64,000 nt of DNA from Cyrtodaria siliqua (taxonomy: Eukaryota; Mollusca; Bivalvia; Adapedonta; Hiatellidae). Where the stretch lies: contig JAWPHD010001148.1 in NCBI GenBank assembly GCA_037043455.1, forward strand, positions 125,001 to 189,000, given 5' to 3'. Position numbers and translations under genes: made by a program. The notes below the pieces were generated by a model. It was given only the letters and a program-made list of their open reading frames with translations, did no database searches and was not told the DNA's origin. How positions within the stretch are numbered: position 1 is the stretch's first letter; each line of letters begins with the position of its first letter. Positions 23,242 to 34,050 of the stretch are shown here, one piece after another.

Positions 23242-23582
23242 TACACTTCTCAAAACTGCTAACTACACCGCTCACGTTTTGGGTTATATATATCGATGGG
23301 TTGAATGTTTTTCAATAAAATAAAAAGGAAATACCAATTCAATCATTTTTACATCATTTCATTTTATTTTTTTCATGGGCAATGCTAGAACTAAACCACA
23401 ATAAGCAATTACAAACGACCCATGTAAACACTAAAGTCACACTTTTCCCATATCTACATGTATGAAATGATGTAAAAATGATTGAATTGGTATTTCCTTT
23501 TTATTTTATTGAAAAACATTCAACCCATCGATATATATAACCCAAAACGTGAGCGGTGTAGTTAGCAGTTTTGAGAAGTGTA
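23242..23582. mobile_element. Palindromic MITE with perfect 121-bp arms
   Basis: Bases 23242-23362 are repeated as an exact reverse complement at 23462-23582, enclosing a 99-bp loop. The outer bases are TA on both sides. The simplest reading is a 337-bp element (23244-23580, ends CACTTCTCAAAACTG) flanked by a TA target duplication, as in Tc1/mariner-type MITEs. No mismatch between arms was seen, so it is very recent or maintained by gene conversion. No coding capacity. Confidence 0.9.
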
Positions 23583-23943
23583 GTTGTAGATTTATTTGTA
23601 GATATACCCATTTATTTCATTTAGATTTTTTTGCAATCAATAAACTCTAGTCAGGGCCTCCACAGTTTACCGTGATATTAGAGTACTCTCCCCTGACAAC
23701 AGTAAAAACATAGTTGTCGATATCGGATAAAATTATTTCAATGTGTAATCCATCTAATGTTTTAATAATATGTACAAATACAAATGAGATGTTTGTGAAC
23801 GTTACCAGAAAAGAAATAATTTTAGAGAAATGTTGTATTATCATTTATTTAAACTGCAAACGGTAAGTACCGCGATATTAGGGAACTTTTTCCTACCTGT
23901 TTTTTTTTTCTTTCAGTAATCCAAATTTCCATAAAAACGTGTT
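23583..23943. other. No gene; two CGCGATATTA motif copies
   Basis: TTTACCGTGATATTAGAG (23666) and TACCGCGATATTAGGGAA (23868) lie in the same orientation about 200 bp apart. Between them is an unrecognised minus-strand frame. Confidence 0.5.
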
Positions 23944-26921
23944 CAGGGGCGTAGCCAGAGCGTTTTGGAGAATATGCCCTGGGGGAGGGGGTGCCCCACT
24001 TGCTGCTTGTGGGGGTCCTGGCCCACTCCTGGGGGCCTCCCCCGGGAAATTTCTGAAATTTGCAATTTCGGAGGTTTTGCAGGCAGACGACACCCTACCT
24101 CCCGCCCACACCCTACCTCCCTTTACTCCCCTCCCTTTTTCGGATGATTATTTTTCTGTTTATTTATTGTCATCTTATACATTCTGCTATAACAGCATTT
24201 GTGTAACCGTCATGCCTATATCATCGCTTAAGAAAGGGATTTTTGGAGGTATTTTCTTCGAATATTTATTTTGAGAAGGTTCTGGGGACACAAATCCAGG
24301 GATTAAACATTTTACAACGTGTCGTCTAAATTTCAGTTATATATTACACTTTTAATACTAAAAAAGCAATTTCGATGCTAAACAAGTTTAATAAAAAAAG
24401 AATTGTAAAAGGTTAATGAATTTATTTATTGTCATGATCGGGTATTACCCAACTACTCTGTAATTAGGAGGGTAATGCCGACTACCCATGACAACTCATT
24501 AAGTAAGATTCCAGTGATTAAAACAAGTTACATCCCTTGATTAGTCATTGCATGCATAACTTAAAATAGAAAGTGATGAAACCATTCGAACTGATACGCA
24601 GTCAGTATTCAGTTAAAATCAAACACCCGTATTATTAGCAATTTAATAAAAAAAGCTCAATATTTTTATGGAGTCTGTGGTTGTGTTGTTTCTAAGTATA
24701 ACATCGGTTGGGAATGAAAAGAGGATGTGCCCTTTATATAGATGACATATACTATGATAATGAAGTATAACTTACTACAAATACATGTTATTCCTTAAAG
24801 GCTTTATCAAGCAAATGTACGGCAATACCCTCATAGTCGACAATACCCTCATGGGCTCTACATAGATATATAGCTATGCCAAAACCAGTTAATTAAACAG
24901 TTGCTAATGTTGATTTCATGTAAAAGAACTCGATTGCAGCGTCTGTGATTACTCCTGGAAGTTCTTCGTACCGGTGAGTGTTGTTAGTGTTGTTAAACGG
25001 GTTTCTTTCAACGATCACGTTACATTTTTATGCGGGAGTCGTCGAAGAAACATATTTCCCAATACCGTACCATGTACATAGAAAATGCATTGGTTAGGTC
25101 ATATCGTAGTCGACCTGCTTTCAAACGACTTTGACGTTTCGCTGATGCGATATATAGGACACATTGAAGAAATCAGTGTTGTGACTATTTGTTATAATAT
25201 GTACCCGATTGATTCGAATCGAAATGACGATGCTATGACTAAAAATACAAGCACAGCAAGGCTTTAAGCGAGGTCTATAGTTGTTTTTATTAAAGAGTCA
25301 CGACACCTTAACAGGGTTCTCAATAGACTTTAAAAGTGAAGAGTCAAATGACCCTTGACTCAAAAATCCCAAGGGTCAAAATTGAAATGTCAAAAGTCAA
25401 ATATAAATCAAACAAATCGAAGCGCAGTTTTATAAAACATCCTTTAATAACTTTAATTTTTGTGAATTCTGTAAATATTTTATTGCCAAGGAAGTTGTGC
25501 AAGGATATGCATTTGAACTTAAAAAACTACTATTCCATTTTACAATAATGTGTCATTATGTCAAAGATTCAAAGTTATGAAAGGCTGTTTAATAAGTTGG
25601 GGTCCACATCTGTTAAAATTTAAAAAAAGGCACCCGAAGACGTCAAATGAGACTACCTCAGACAGTGCATCCCCAACACATAGTCCGTTTCGCAGACTGC
25701 GATGACATGAATGAAAATATACTTCTTTGCGCCATTTGTGTATTGAACATATATAAATTTTGAACATACATAAATTAATAAAGTCCGTTACTCGACAGCA
25801 CAAAAATAATACGTCAACATAAAATATCACAGTGCGTAATCATGGTAATGTCCGGTAAGTTTTGACTGAACGATAACCCAGGTTAAAATACGCGCTGTTT
25901 ATGTACATTTTGCCGATTTAAAAATATTTAAAGAATCCTCATTAAAATTATATTTCTTTGTTCTTTAAAACGTACTTAAACCAAAATTAACAAACAACAA
26001 ATACAAATAAAAAACAACTTCAACAAACACAAATAAAGTCAATTTTATTTTTGCCGATTTGATCTTTTCACATGTTTGACCGCTAGCATTTGTTTTATCT
26101 CAGTTCGGTCTAATTAACCTGTAATCAATCAGAAGCAGGTAGCATTCAATTAAACAGTTAATCCAATCAAGTCATAATAGTCTCCACACGCAAAAAGCAT
26201 CATAAACTTCAAAGATAATCGTTAAATTATTAACACAATAGCAGCGATTAGATTACACAGTGACACCATTTACAGACAGGTTATTTCTGCCTCTGTGACA
26301 GCAGCGAATTTGATTGGTCGAGAGGCGATCAAGGTCGTCAGGCAAGGTGTCAATCACTGTTATGCAGCGTGTGCTCATTGATGTGATGTTTGGGCTATCG
26401 AAAATAGGTACATGTGTATTGGATTGATGCTTGGAAGCAAATACACGCGCGTCATAAAAAACGCACAGTGGTAAATTAGCTGCGTCAGAATTGGGTCAAA
26501 TTTAATTTCCATGCGTCAAAACGCGTGTGCACGCGTCTATTGAGAACCCTGCTTTATATGGTATAAAGAGTAGGCATTTTTTATTTTTTTTTGGAAAACC
26601 AAGTAGAACAGTTTACAGTATGTCATTGAAAATATTTGTATGGAGGGTAGTAGAGAAACAGATGGGAAGGGGGGGTAGTAGAGCGAGTGGGGGGTGGGTA
26701 GTAGAGGGGGGTAGGGTGTGGGCGGGGTAGGGTACGCGCCGTCTGCCTGTGGGAGGTTTGTGGCTTCATTTGAGCGAGATTTTGGAGGCTTTAATTCATT
26801 GTGTTTTTAACAGTGCCCCCCCCCCCCCCCCCCTTCAATTTTAAAAAATAAGCACATTTTTTCGCATTCGATTTTCTAGAGTACGCCCGGGCGTACAGGA
26901 GTATGCCTGGCTACGCCCCTG
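23944..26921. mobile_element. About 3-kb TIR element with CAGGGGCGTAGCCAG ends
   Basis: The left end is CAGGGGCGTAGCCAGAGCG and the right end, inverted, is CAGGGGCGTAGCCAGGCAT. Similarity continues inward to a C/G-rich block: GCCCACACCCTACC at 24105 is mirrored by GGTAGGGTGTGGGC at 26710. The subterminal inverted region is therefore about 200-280 bp. The direct flanks are GTGTT at 23939-23943 and 26922-26926. No transposase frame was recognised. The interior holds another TIR element (25312-26551) and otherwise AT-rich sequence. The superfamily is unresolved. Alternatively, two inverted MITEs may bracket unrelated DNA. Confidence 0.7.
25312..26551. mobile_element. Nested TIR element, perfect 17-bp ends
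   Basis: CAGGGTTCTCAATAGAC at 25312-25328 is exactly inverted at 26535-26551. Such a CAGGG... end suggests a hAT-type element, but no 8-bp direct repeat is visible at the flanks. No coding frame was recognised inside. It sits entirely inside the CAGGGGCGTAGCC element, so it is presumably the later insertion. Confidence 0.7.
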
Positions 26922-27178
26922 GTGTTATTTAAAATTTGTTTTTAATTTTCGTTTTGTCCCATAAGCGTTGGTTTTACTTGCTATAAAAAATATGTTTATT
27001 GTCAATGTGTGTTTTTTTTGTGCACGTGGATGTTGTATGGAAGCACGTACACCTTTCATTTTAATTTTATATACTGGGTGTAATCACGTGCTATTAAAAT
27101 AAAAAAATATAATACGCATGTGCCGGAAAATTTTCTTTTAAAATAGCTGACCTTTTACGTCGAACCATTGAATCAATT
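26922..27178. other. No gene seen
   Basis: AT-rich sequence without recognised motifs. Confidence 0.5.
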
Positions 27179-27327
27179 TGACATGACCAAAAAACTATTA
27201 AAACATTTTCAGTCAATTTGACATGACCAAAAAACTATTAAAACATTTTCAGCCAAGGGAGACAACTAGTTCACATCAATCAATTAAATTTGCAGACAGT
27301 TAGTACCCTTTAAATTATGAACATCAA
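27179..27327 (+). repeat. About 149-bp direct repeat, copy 1
   Basis: It contains two 39-bp subunits ending in AAACATTTTCAG, then CCAAGGGAGACAACTAGTTC and TGCAGACAGTTAGTACCC. Copy 2 is at 27669-27812 with few differences. The two copies bracket a SINE. Confidence 0.9.
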
Positions 27328-27332
27328 ATTGA

Positions 27333-27652
27333 ATTGAATTGAATGTTGTTTAACGGCTCAACACAGTACAGGTTATTTAGAGCCGCCCCAGAGAGAGGAG
27401 AAGGATACATAGGAATCCGGGAACCTGCCCTACTCTTATTATCGAATAGATTCCTATGGTTCTTTAACGTGCTCGGTTGATAGACTGATACACGGGACCG
27501 CCCGGTTTAAGTCCCCATCCGACGGACGAGGCTAAGGAAAAGTGTCTTGCCCAAGAACATACCGACGGAACTCGGTGGCACCACGGAGCTTGAACCCGGG
27601 GCCTCCGGTTACAAATCCACTGCGCTACCGACTGCGCCACGCCAGCCCTCTT
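27333..27652 (-). mobile_element. tRNA-Thr(TGT)-like SINE
   Basis: On the minus strand, box A TGGCGCAGTCGGTAGCGC is followed by an anticodon-arm-like GGATTTGTAACC (TGT) and box B GGTTCAAGCTCC. The body contains TTGGGCAAGACACTTTTCC, a motif seen in several tRNA-derived SINEs. The 3' end (left) is an (ATTCA)n tail. The head is clearly not an intact tRNA gene because no 3' acceptor strand closes it. Confidence 0.85.
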
Positions 27653-27668
27653 GACCAAACATGGCATG

Positions 27669-27812
27669 ACATGACCAAAAAACTATTAAAACATTTTCGG
27701 TCAATTTGACATGACCAAAAAACTATTAAAACATTTTCAGCCAAGGGAGACAACTAGTTCACATCAATTAATTAAATTTGCAGACAGTTAGTACCCTTTA
27801 AATTTTGAACAT
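27669..27812 (+). repeat. About 149-bp direct repeat, copy 2
   Basis: Near-identical to 27179-27327, including the two 39-bp subunits and the CCAAGGGAGACAACTAGTTC core. Confidence 0.9.
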
Positions 27813-28184
27813 CGAAGTGAAGTAACTTACATCCGATACCTACAGTTGAAAAAACATTTTAAATTGTAGATATAATTTTTTTCTAGATATTTTTTTGGGT
27901 TTTCATATGCATGGTATATTTATGTTTCAATTAACAACTACACACGTTTTCATCATCCCAAACAAGGATTATTCGGTATTGAACTGAACATGACGATAAC
28001 TACTACATTCAGCTCAAACAACCGGCCCAATTCAGTCTATATTTAGTAACGGTCCAGTGTTTTTTTTATGTGTTTTGTAAATGCAGCCTGTGCCTGTGCC
28101 ATTGTGAAAAATAGCGGCATTTTTCTAGAAATTGTGAAAATTGTGAAATATTATAACAAAAGAAAAAAACTTTTTTCACTTTTA
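27813..28184. other. No gene seen
   Basis: AT-rich sequence without recognised motifs. Confidence 0.5.
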
Positions 28185-28975
28185 ATTTCACAGTTTAATA
28201 TTTGTGTTTTTCGTTATCGTTGAATAATCAAAATGGCCGCTACTGCTATCTAGTTTACATAGAGTTATATAGGAAAAGGCTAAAAATAACATCTTTTCTG
28301 AAACCGCTTGAAGGATTTTGATGAACTTTATTACAAAGATCTTTAGGATAGTCCCCGTAAGAAATATGTTTTTTTGCGGCTGACAGTCATCTAAGATGAA
28401 TGCCACGGCTAGAAATAGGTCAAATTTAAGGAAATTTCAAACAACTGCTCCGAAACCACTTATTCCATTCTTGTGAAATATCATAAACATGTTCCTTAGG
28501 TTAGCCTCTATCAAGTTTGTGTTTTTTCGTTATCATCGAATAATCAAAATGGCCGCCACAGCGACCCAAAGTTTACATAGAGATATCTAGGAAAACGTTA
28601 AAAATGACATCTTCTCTGAAACCGCTTGAAGGATTTTGATGAAACTTAATCACAATGATCGTTGGGTTAGTCCCCCTCAGATTTATGTTTTTGGGGCCTT
28701 CAGTCGTTCATGATGGCCACCATGGCTAAACTTAGGTAAAATTTAAGGACATTTATCAAACAACATATTACCACTTATTCCATTCTGGTCATGTTCCTGT
28801 TGTTGGCCTCTATCAAGTGTGTGTTTTTCATGTTGCAAATATTCAAAATGGCCACCACGATAACCCAAAGTTTACATAGAGTTATATATAGGAAACATGT
28901 TTCTTCAGTTGGCTTCTATCATGTTTATGTCATACCAGTAGAGCATCTACAGGCCCACTTGGACCTCTTGTTAGT
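28185..28975 (+). repeat. Family D tandem array (about 300-320-bp unit) with hairpin-TCTTGTT end
   Basis: ATAATCAAAATGGCCGC-like sites at about 28226, 28541 and 28840 are each followed by GTTTACATAGAG and, in the first two units, GAAACCGCTTGAAGGATTTT. The array ends with CCAGTAGAGCATCTACAGG, an imperfect hairpin (AGGCCCACTTGGACCT, 28951-28966) and CTTGTT. The same end occurs on the A array at 57061-57100. Confidence 0.85.
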
Positions 28976-29939
28976 GTGTTTTTTTACATGTCTGTGTTGT
29001 TTTATCAAATCTACACCTATATCAATGATGCGCCCCTGCCCTTTTCCCCATTGGTTTATGGGCTCCCCTCACATGGTGGACAGCGGGACGGGAATTGTTT
29101 TCATTTTATCTTCCATTATTTGGATATTATTTTTTTTAATTTGAACGCAATCATTTAATATAAAACAATTTAGATTAAATTCAGATACACAGATGAAATA
29201 TCAATAAAAAAAACTGAAATGAGGCCACAATAAAAATTCGCCAGATATCCAATCCCTCCCAAAGTTGCCTTTTGACCACACATTTCTTTAAAATGACTGC
29301 AATTTTGGATTAAAACCGATAAAAATAAAAAATAAAATTTCACACCCTATCCAAATTTTACTATAATTTGTATGAGATTCTAACATTAATTTTATATCGG
29401 CCCGAGTTTCTATACCCACCACACCCCTCAACCCCACCCCACATTGTTTTAGCCTTGTTTTCTGATGGTATGTACTGGCTATATAATTTATTATTCTCTG
29501 AAAAAATCAAATAGTCGAGCTGCGCTATTCTCCGGCAGTTCTTGTAATATTTATATATACATGAACATCTTTGTGTTTTACTTATATTGCCTATTAATGC
29601 TGCCTTGTTGGTTAGAGAATAGTTCATGGCGGAGATTTCTTTATTTACACTGTCCCGTTTTCTTCAAGGTCAAGAACGTTCTTCCCCATATAGTGAAAGC
29701 CTTGAGCAGTGGGTATTTGTTAGCCTTTGGCTTACAGTTCTAGTTTTAACAAAATTATGGCCTGTTTTATTCATTGACAATTTGGTTAACGTTTGTATGT
29801 AAGCTTACATCCGCACAAGTACTTTACATAAAGGATTGAAACTTCACACGTGTAGTTCGCTTTTTGTATAGCCCATGTGTTTATTATAAGAAAACTCTGG
29901 CCCCTTTTATACTTAGAAATTTTGGTTAAATCTTGTTAT
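28976..29939. other. No gene; includes the 63-bp dispersed repeat
   Basis: Bases 29597-29659 match 2437-2500. An 'aaattatggcc' unit near 29752 resembles a decayed tandem core. No coding motif was recognised. Confidence 0.5.
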
Positions 29940-30466
29940 TAGGCGCCGCTTTGTCCATCCCTCCGTTACACATAAATTTTGTCCAGAGCATAACTCAAAA
30001 AGTATTGAAGGATATCAAATAAAACTTGAAACCTTGATAGAGGACACTGAGATTAAGTGCAGAGTGTAAGAACCGTAATTCTGTCATCATTCCATTATTG
30101 CCCTTTGTAATTTTATACATTGTCCGGAGCATAACTTCAAAACTACTGATGGGACTGCAATGAAAATTAAAGCACTGATAGAGGGCAGTGAGAGGAAGTG
30201 CAGTGTGCAAGAACCATAACTCTGTCTTCATTCAAATTAGAGTAATTGCCCTTTGTTATTTTATACTTGGAATTCTTGTCCAGAGCATAACTTCAAAAAT
30301 ACTTGTAGGCTGCAAATTGAAAACTGAGGTGATACAAGGCCATCTGATAAGTTGAGGATACATTTTGGGGAGCATCCATCAGTTCTACCAATTTTCTTAT
30401 ATGTAATTGATATCAATTGTAATTTCACCAAAGTCGATCGTCTGCACCGTTGGCGGTGCTCTTGTT
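29940..30466 (+). mobile_element. Family B element, copy 1
   Basis: It starts at the GCGCCGCTTTGTCCATCC-type head. It has three tandem units beginning TTGTCC(A/G)GAGCATAACT. It ends with a perfect 6-bp-stem hairpin GCACCGTTGGCGGTGC (30444-30459) followed by TCTTGTT. A second copy lies at 49142-49733. Confidence 0.8.
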
Positions 30467-31140
30467 ATATCTACTTTCATGGAAAGGAATTTTGGAATAG
30501 TATTTGAGGTCACTGGGGTTAATGTCAAAAAAAAAGAAGAGAAATTTGGCAGATTGCTGTTACTAAGCGTAGAAAAAATAGTAATTGGCAAGGGATCTAT
30601 GTGATGTGGATTGCATTTGTTACAATGCCTTGTTTCAGTAGAAAATAATTATTAGGCTTTGATTTTGAATTGTTGTTTTAATGAGATCAGTATTAAGGTA
30701 GTTCGATATACATGTTATTGCAGAGTCAACAATGAGATAGAGGAGAGCATGGATGCAGGTTGGCAGAAAACAAAGTGTAGAACGTCATATGACAGTATTT
30801 CAGGTATGTTTAAAATAACAGTAATATCCAAAGAAAATACTAATTGAAATACAGTTTTAATAAGGAACATATTTATACTGAAAGGAAAAAGAATTGAATA
30901 GTGGGTATTTCCGCTATATATTGTATGTTAATATGCTACTGCTAATCGAATGGTACTGGGCGACATTAGGCCCATCCTGTATTAAACAAAACTTCAATAT
31001 TTATGAATTTCGTGTAACAAAGTATACGTTGATTAAAAGGTCTACTACATGACAAAGTTGTCCTTGTAGCCCCTTTTTGCACAAAACACGTTGAGATATA
31101 TCTGGAATATTACGTGGAATTAGGTGTATATAATAGTGTA
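30467..31140 (+). repeat. Segment duplicated at 49733-50436
   Basis: The sequence after the B element, from TTTCATGGAAAGGAATTTTG to the ATATCTGGAATATTA region, matches the second copy with small indels. The match extends well past the hairpin end of element B, supporting duplication of the locus and not only of the element. Confidence 0.85.
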
Positions 31141-31261
31141 GTATAGGCAATGTTTGTCTCGCCTTTTCGAAGAAAAAAAAGAGAGATAAGTGTCGCTTTT
31201 CACTGTTTCACAAAATGTATGCAATAGACTTGTCCCTATTAATATGATTAGGAATAATTTA

Positions 31262-31909
31262 AAGCTCTACTGGCCATAGGCCAGCAGGGCTTATGGGATG
31301 GCCAGTTGTCCGTCCGTCGTTCGTCCGCCCGCCCGTCGTCTGTTGACTTTTACAGCGTTAAGGCAATAGGGCCTTCATTTTTCATCCGATCTTTACGAAA
31401 CTTTAACAGATAGTTAATATCCATGAAAGCTCGAACAATTTCGAAAACCAACCAGATCGGACCAGGAACAGCAGAGTTATAGCCCTTGATTTAATTAAAA
31501 ATGCTATATTTTGCCTCGTTAAGACGATAGGGCCTTCATTTTTCATCCGATCTTTACCAAACTTTATCAGATTGTTAATGTCGATGAAAGCTTATAAAAA
31601 TTTGAAAAACAGCCAGATCGGACCGGTAACAGCAGAGTTATGGCCCTTGATTTAGTTAAAAATGCTATATTTTGCCTCGATACGTTAGGGCCTTCATTTT
31701 TCATCCGATCTTTACCAAACTTTACCAGATTGTTAATGTCGATGAAAGCTCGAAAAAAAATTGAAAACCAGCCAGACCAGACCAGTAACAGCGGAGTTAT
31801 GGCCCTTGATTTCGTTAAAAATGCTGTATTTTGCCTCGTTAAGATGACAGGGCGTTCATTTTTCATCTGATCTTTACCAAACTTTACCAGATTTTTTGCC
31901 CTTTTTTAG
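31262..31909 (+). mobile_element. Family A element, copy 1 (truncated)
   Basis: The 5' hairpin CTGGCCATAGGCCAG (31270-31284) precedes GTTGTCCGTCCGTCG-type sequence. Four core units of about 160 bp follow, each with CTTCATTTTTCATCCGATCTT, AACTTTA(C/T)CAGAT, GAAAGCTCG, an AGCCAGATCGGACC-like stretch and GTTATGGCCCTTGATTT. It stops abruptly at the TIR element at 31910. The minus-strand frame 31567-31866 is a repeat shadow. Confidence 0.85.
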
Positions 31910-32863
31910 CAGGGTTCGAATTTAAGCTCGCATACTCGCAAATTCGAGTTTTGCAGAATGCAAGTTACTTCTTCATGCACTCGCAAAATTTGACAAGTGG
32001 CAAATATCAGGAGATGTACCGGTTTTATTAACGTAAGTTAAAACACACATGGCGCACTGACTACACCTGTCTGGGCCAAGCGGGCGCAATACGAAACATA
32101 CCATTGATCAATTCATTTTGTTAATTTTCTTGAAACATATTGGCTTTCCCCAAAATTCTGTAAATAAATCGAAGCGCTATAAATAAATAGAATGGTTGTT
32201 AGTGTATTTCGATAAAACTAAGCTTTCCTGACTAAGTTAGGTAACCGGTCAAAATGATTTTTGTGAAAAAATATCTCCAGCAGTACTTCATGACATCAGT
32301 CCAGGGACGGTTATGGATAAAACGCGAGCCGTACCGTAACCGTTCTTTAACTTGGCTTTACAAGTTTAACTGTAAAAATTAAGCGAAGAACTGTTAGTTA
32401 GACCCTTTTATTTTTAAATAAAAACACATTGTATCAAATCTATTTGAAGTAATTAAAAAAACTGAAATCAATAAAACATCTGTTCGAAAATAGGGAAATA
32501 AGTCCAATGTACGGAACCGTACGGCCCGGCCCGCATTTTAGACGTTGTCGTAATCACTCTTCTAGTCAAAATGCAAGCGTTTTGGAGATAGGTGAATCAA
32601 TAATGAAGCGAATTTCTGATTTTTTCCAAGTCAACAAACGAAAAAAAGAAGACTAGCGATGAATTGCTGAGTGTCTTAGACAATCAGCCAGCACCATGTG
32701 CTGAAGAAGGTAACTCTAGTGAATCGGCAGCGTGTGGTCACTGCCATGTTTTGGTAAAATAAAAGTTGATAAAATTTTGCAAGTTCATTTTGCATTTTGC
32801 GAGTAGAAAATATTGCCACTTGCAAAAAATTGCAAGTAAGAAATTAAGTTAATTCGAACCCTG
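31910..32863 (+). mobile_element. hAT-like element, 954 bp, internally deleted
   Basis: The left end is CAGGGTTCGAATTTAAG and the right end, inverted, is CAGGGTTCGAATTAACTTAA. TTTTTTAG lies just left, and the same octamer lies 8 bp beyond the right end, so the TSD is uncertain. The interior carries a short transposase-like N-terminus (32603-32762). The ends and N-terminal style suggest a hAT element that has lost most of its coding region. Confidence 0.75.
32603..32762 (+). pseudogene. hAT-like transposase N-terminal fragment
   Basis: MKRISDFFQVNKRKK is followed, after a +1 shift in an A-run, by KTSDELLSVLDNQPAPCAEE and ACGHCHVLVK then stop. A 'MKR.I..FF....KK' start is typical of many metazoan hAT transposases. 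Only about 50 residues remain: no BED finger, no catalytic DDE region and no dimerisation domain. Confidence 0.55.
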
Positions 32864-33042
32864 ATTAGTATTTTTTTAGGTTTAAATATTTCTATTTTTA
32901 GTTCATTGTTAGCCTTACTGTCTATGTAAACACATGGTATAAATATAGTTGACACCACCATCATTTCGAAGGCCGTGTCTGTCAAATTGATTTGTTTCAA
33001 ATCCTTTACACCATTCGTTCTGATCCCATTTATCACAATATA

Positions 33043-34048
33043 CAGTCTACTCTCAGTAACTCAAACTCGCTTATTTCGAATTTCCGCTTAAGTCGAATTT
33101 TTTTCACTGTCCCGATTTTATTCCTTCTATTTCTATGCAATTTGACTTCTTTTAAGTCAAATTTCGATAAGTCGAATTATTCGATAATTCGAGTCTAATT
33201 ATTCGATAATTCGAACTATTTTTCTGGTCCCAAACACGAATCTATACAGTAATTTACTCTCGCTAATTCGAAGTTCAATTAAAGTGCCAAATGCAAGTTT
33301 GATCAAACACAAGCCGGCGTCGAAGTTGATTGTGAAGCAAACAAAAGGTGATAATTGCGGAGATTTGACCTGTAACAAATAAATCATGGTGACATGTTTG
33401 TTAATTTATTTTCTTGTGTTGTCTCTGATTTTTCATGATAATTAAGGCTTGTTAACGAGGAAGTTTGTTTACGCTACTTGAAAACAATGGCCATCGCGTG
33501 GGTTAAAACAATTATAATAATTATACTAATTTGACATGGACGAAACGTATAACTAATTAATTAATGAGTGGCAGTTGTCAATGGTCTGTTTTTTGCTATA
33601 AAATTCGAATGTTTAATGTAATCAAATCATTAATTCAGAATATCTGAACACAGAACTCAAAACGTTTTCTTACACTGCTTTAACATGAAATGCCGGAATA
33701 TACAAACTGACAAAACGAAAGTAGAATGCTGCGAAACAGGTCATACAGTGAGTGTGTCTCAAATTTGAGCGTGATAATAACAGTAAGTAATTAATGTAAT
33801 TGCATCTTCCTATTGGATATGAATTATAACTGTAAAGAAACATATTCATAAACATATATGAAGGAAGAAATCATGTATTTCATTAAAATCGGCAAATATC
33901 GGCAATATATACACGTATATGCATAGTGTAAAACAGGTGGGTGGGGTAATAAAAACAAACAAATATGCCATAATCGTTTAATTCGAACTTCGGATAACTC
34001 TAACTTTTTTTCCGGTCCCTTGAAATTCGAGATACTGAGTGTGGACTG
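33043..34048. mobile_element. pogo/Tigger-like element, 1006 bp, TA target
   Basis: The left end is CAGTCTACTCTCAGTAACTC and the right end, inverted, is CAGTCCACACTCAGTATCTC. TA lies directly outside both ends (33041-33042 and 34049-34050). Subterminal TTCGAA/TAATTCGAA motifs are abundant, and a second TACAGTAATTTACTCTCGC copy lies inside the left end at about 33245. No transposase frame was recognised, so it is a non-autonomous derivative. Confidence 0.75.
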
Positions 34049-34050
34049 TA

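Noticed and set aside
23939..24274. A Gly/Pro-rich 111-codon ORF
   Set aside because: It starts in the TIR of a DNA transposon and runs through its C/G-rich subterminal block.
31567..31870. Overlapping 76-99-codon ORFs on both strands as host genes
   Set aside because: They recur in every family A core unit at 31 kb and 55-56 kb.
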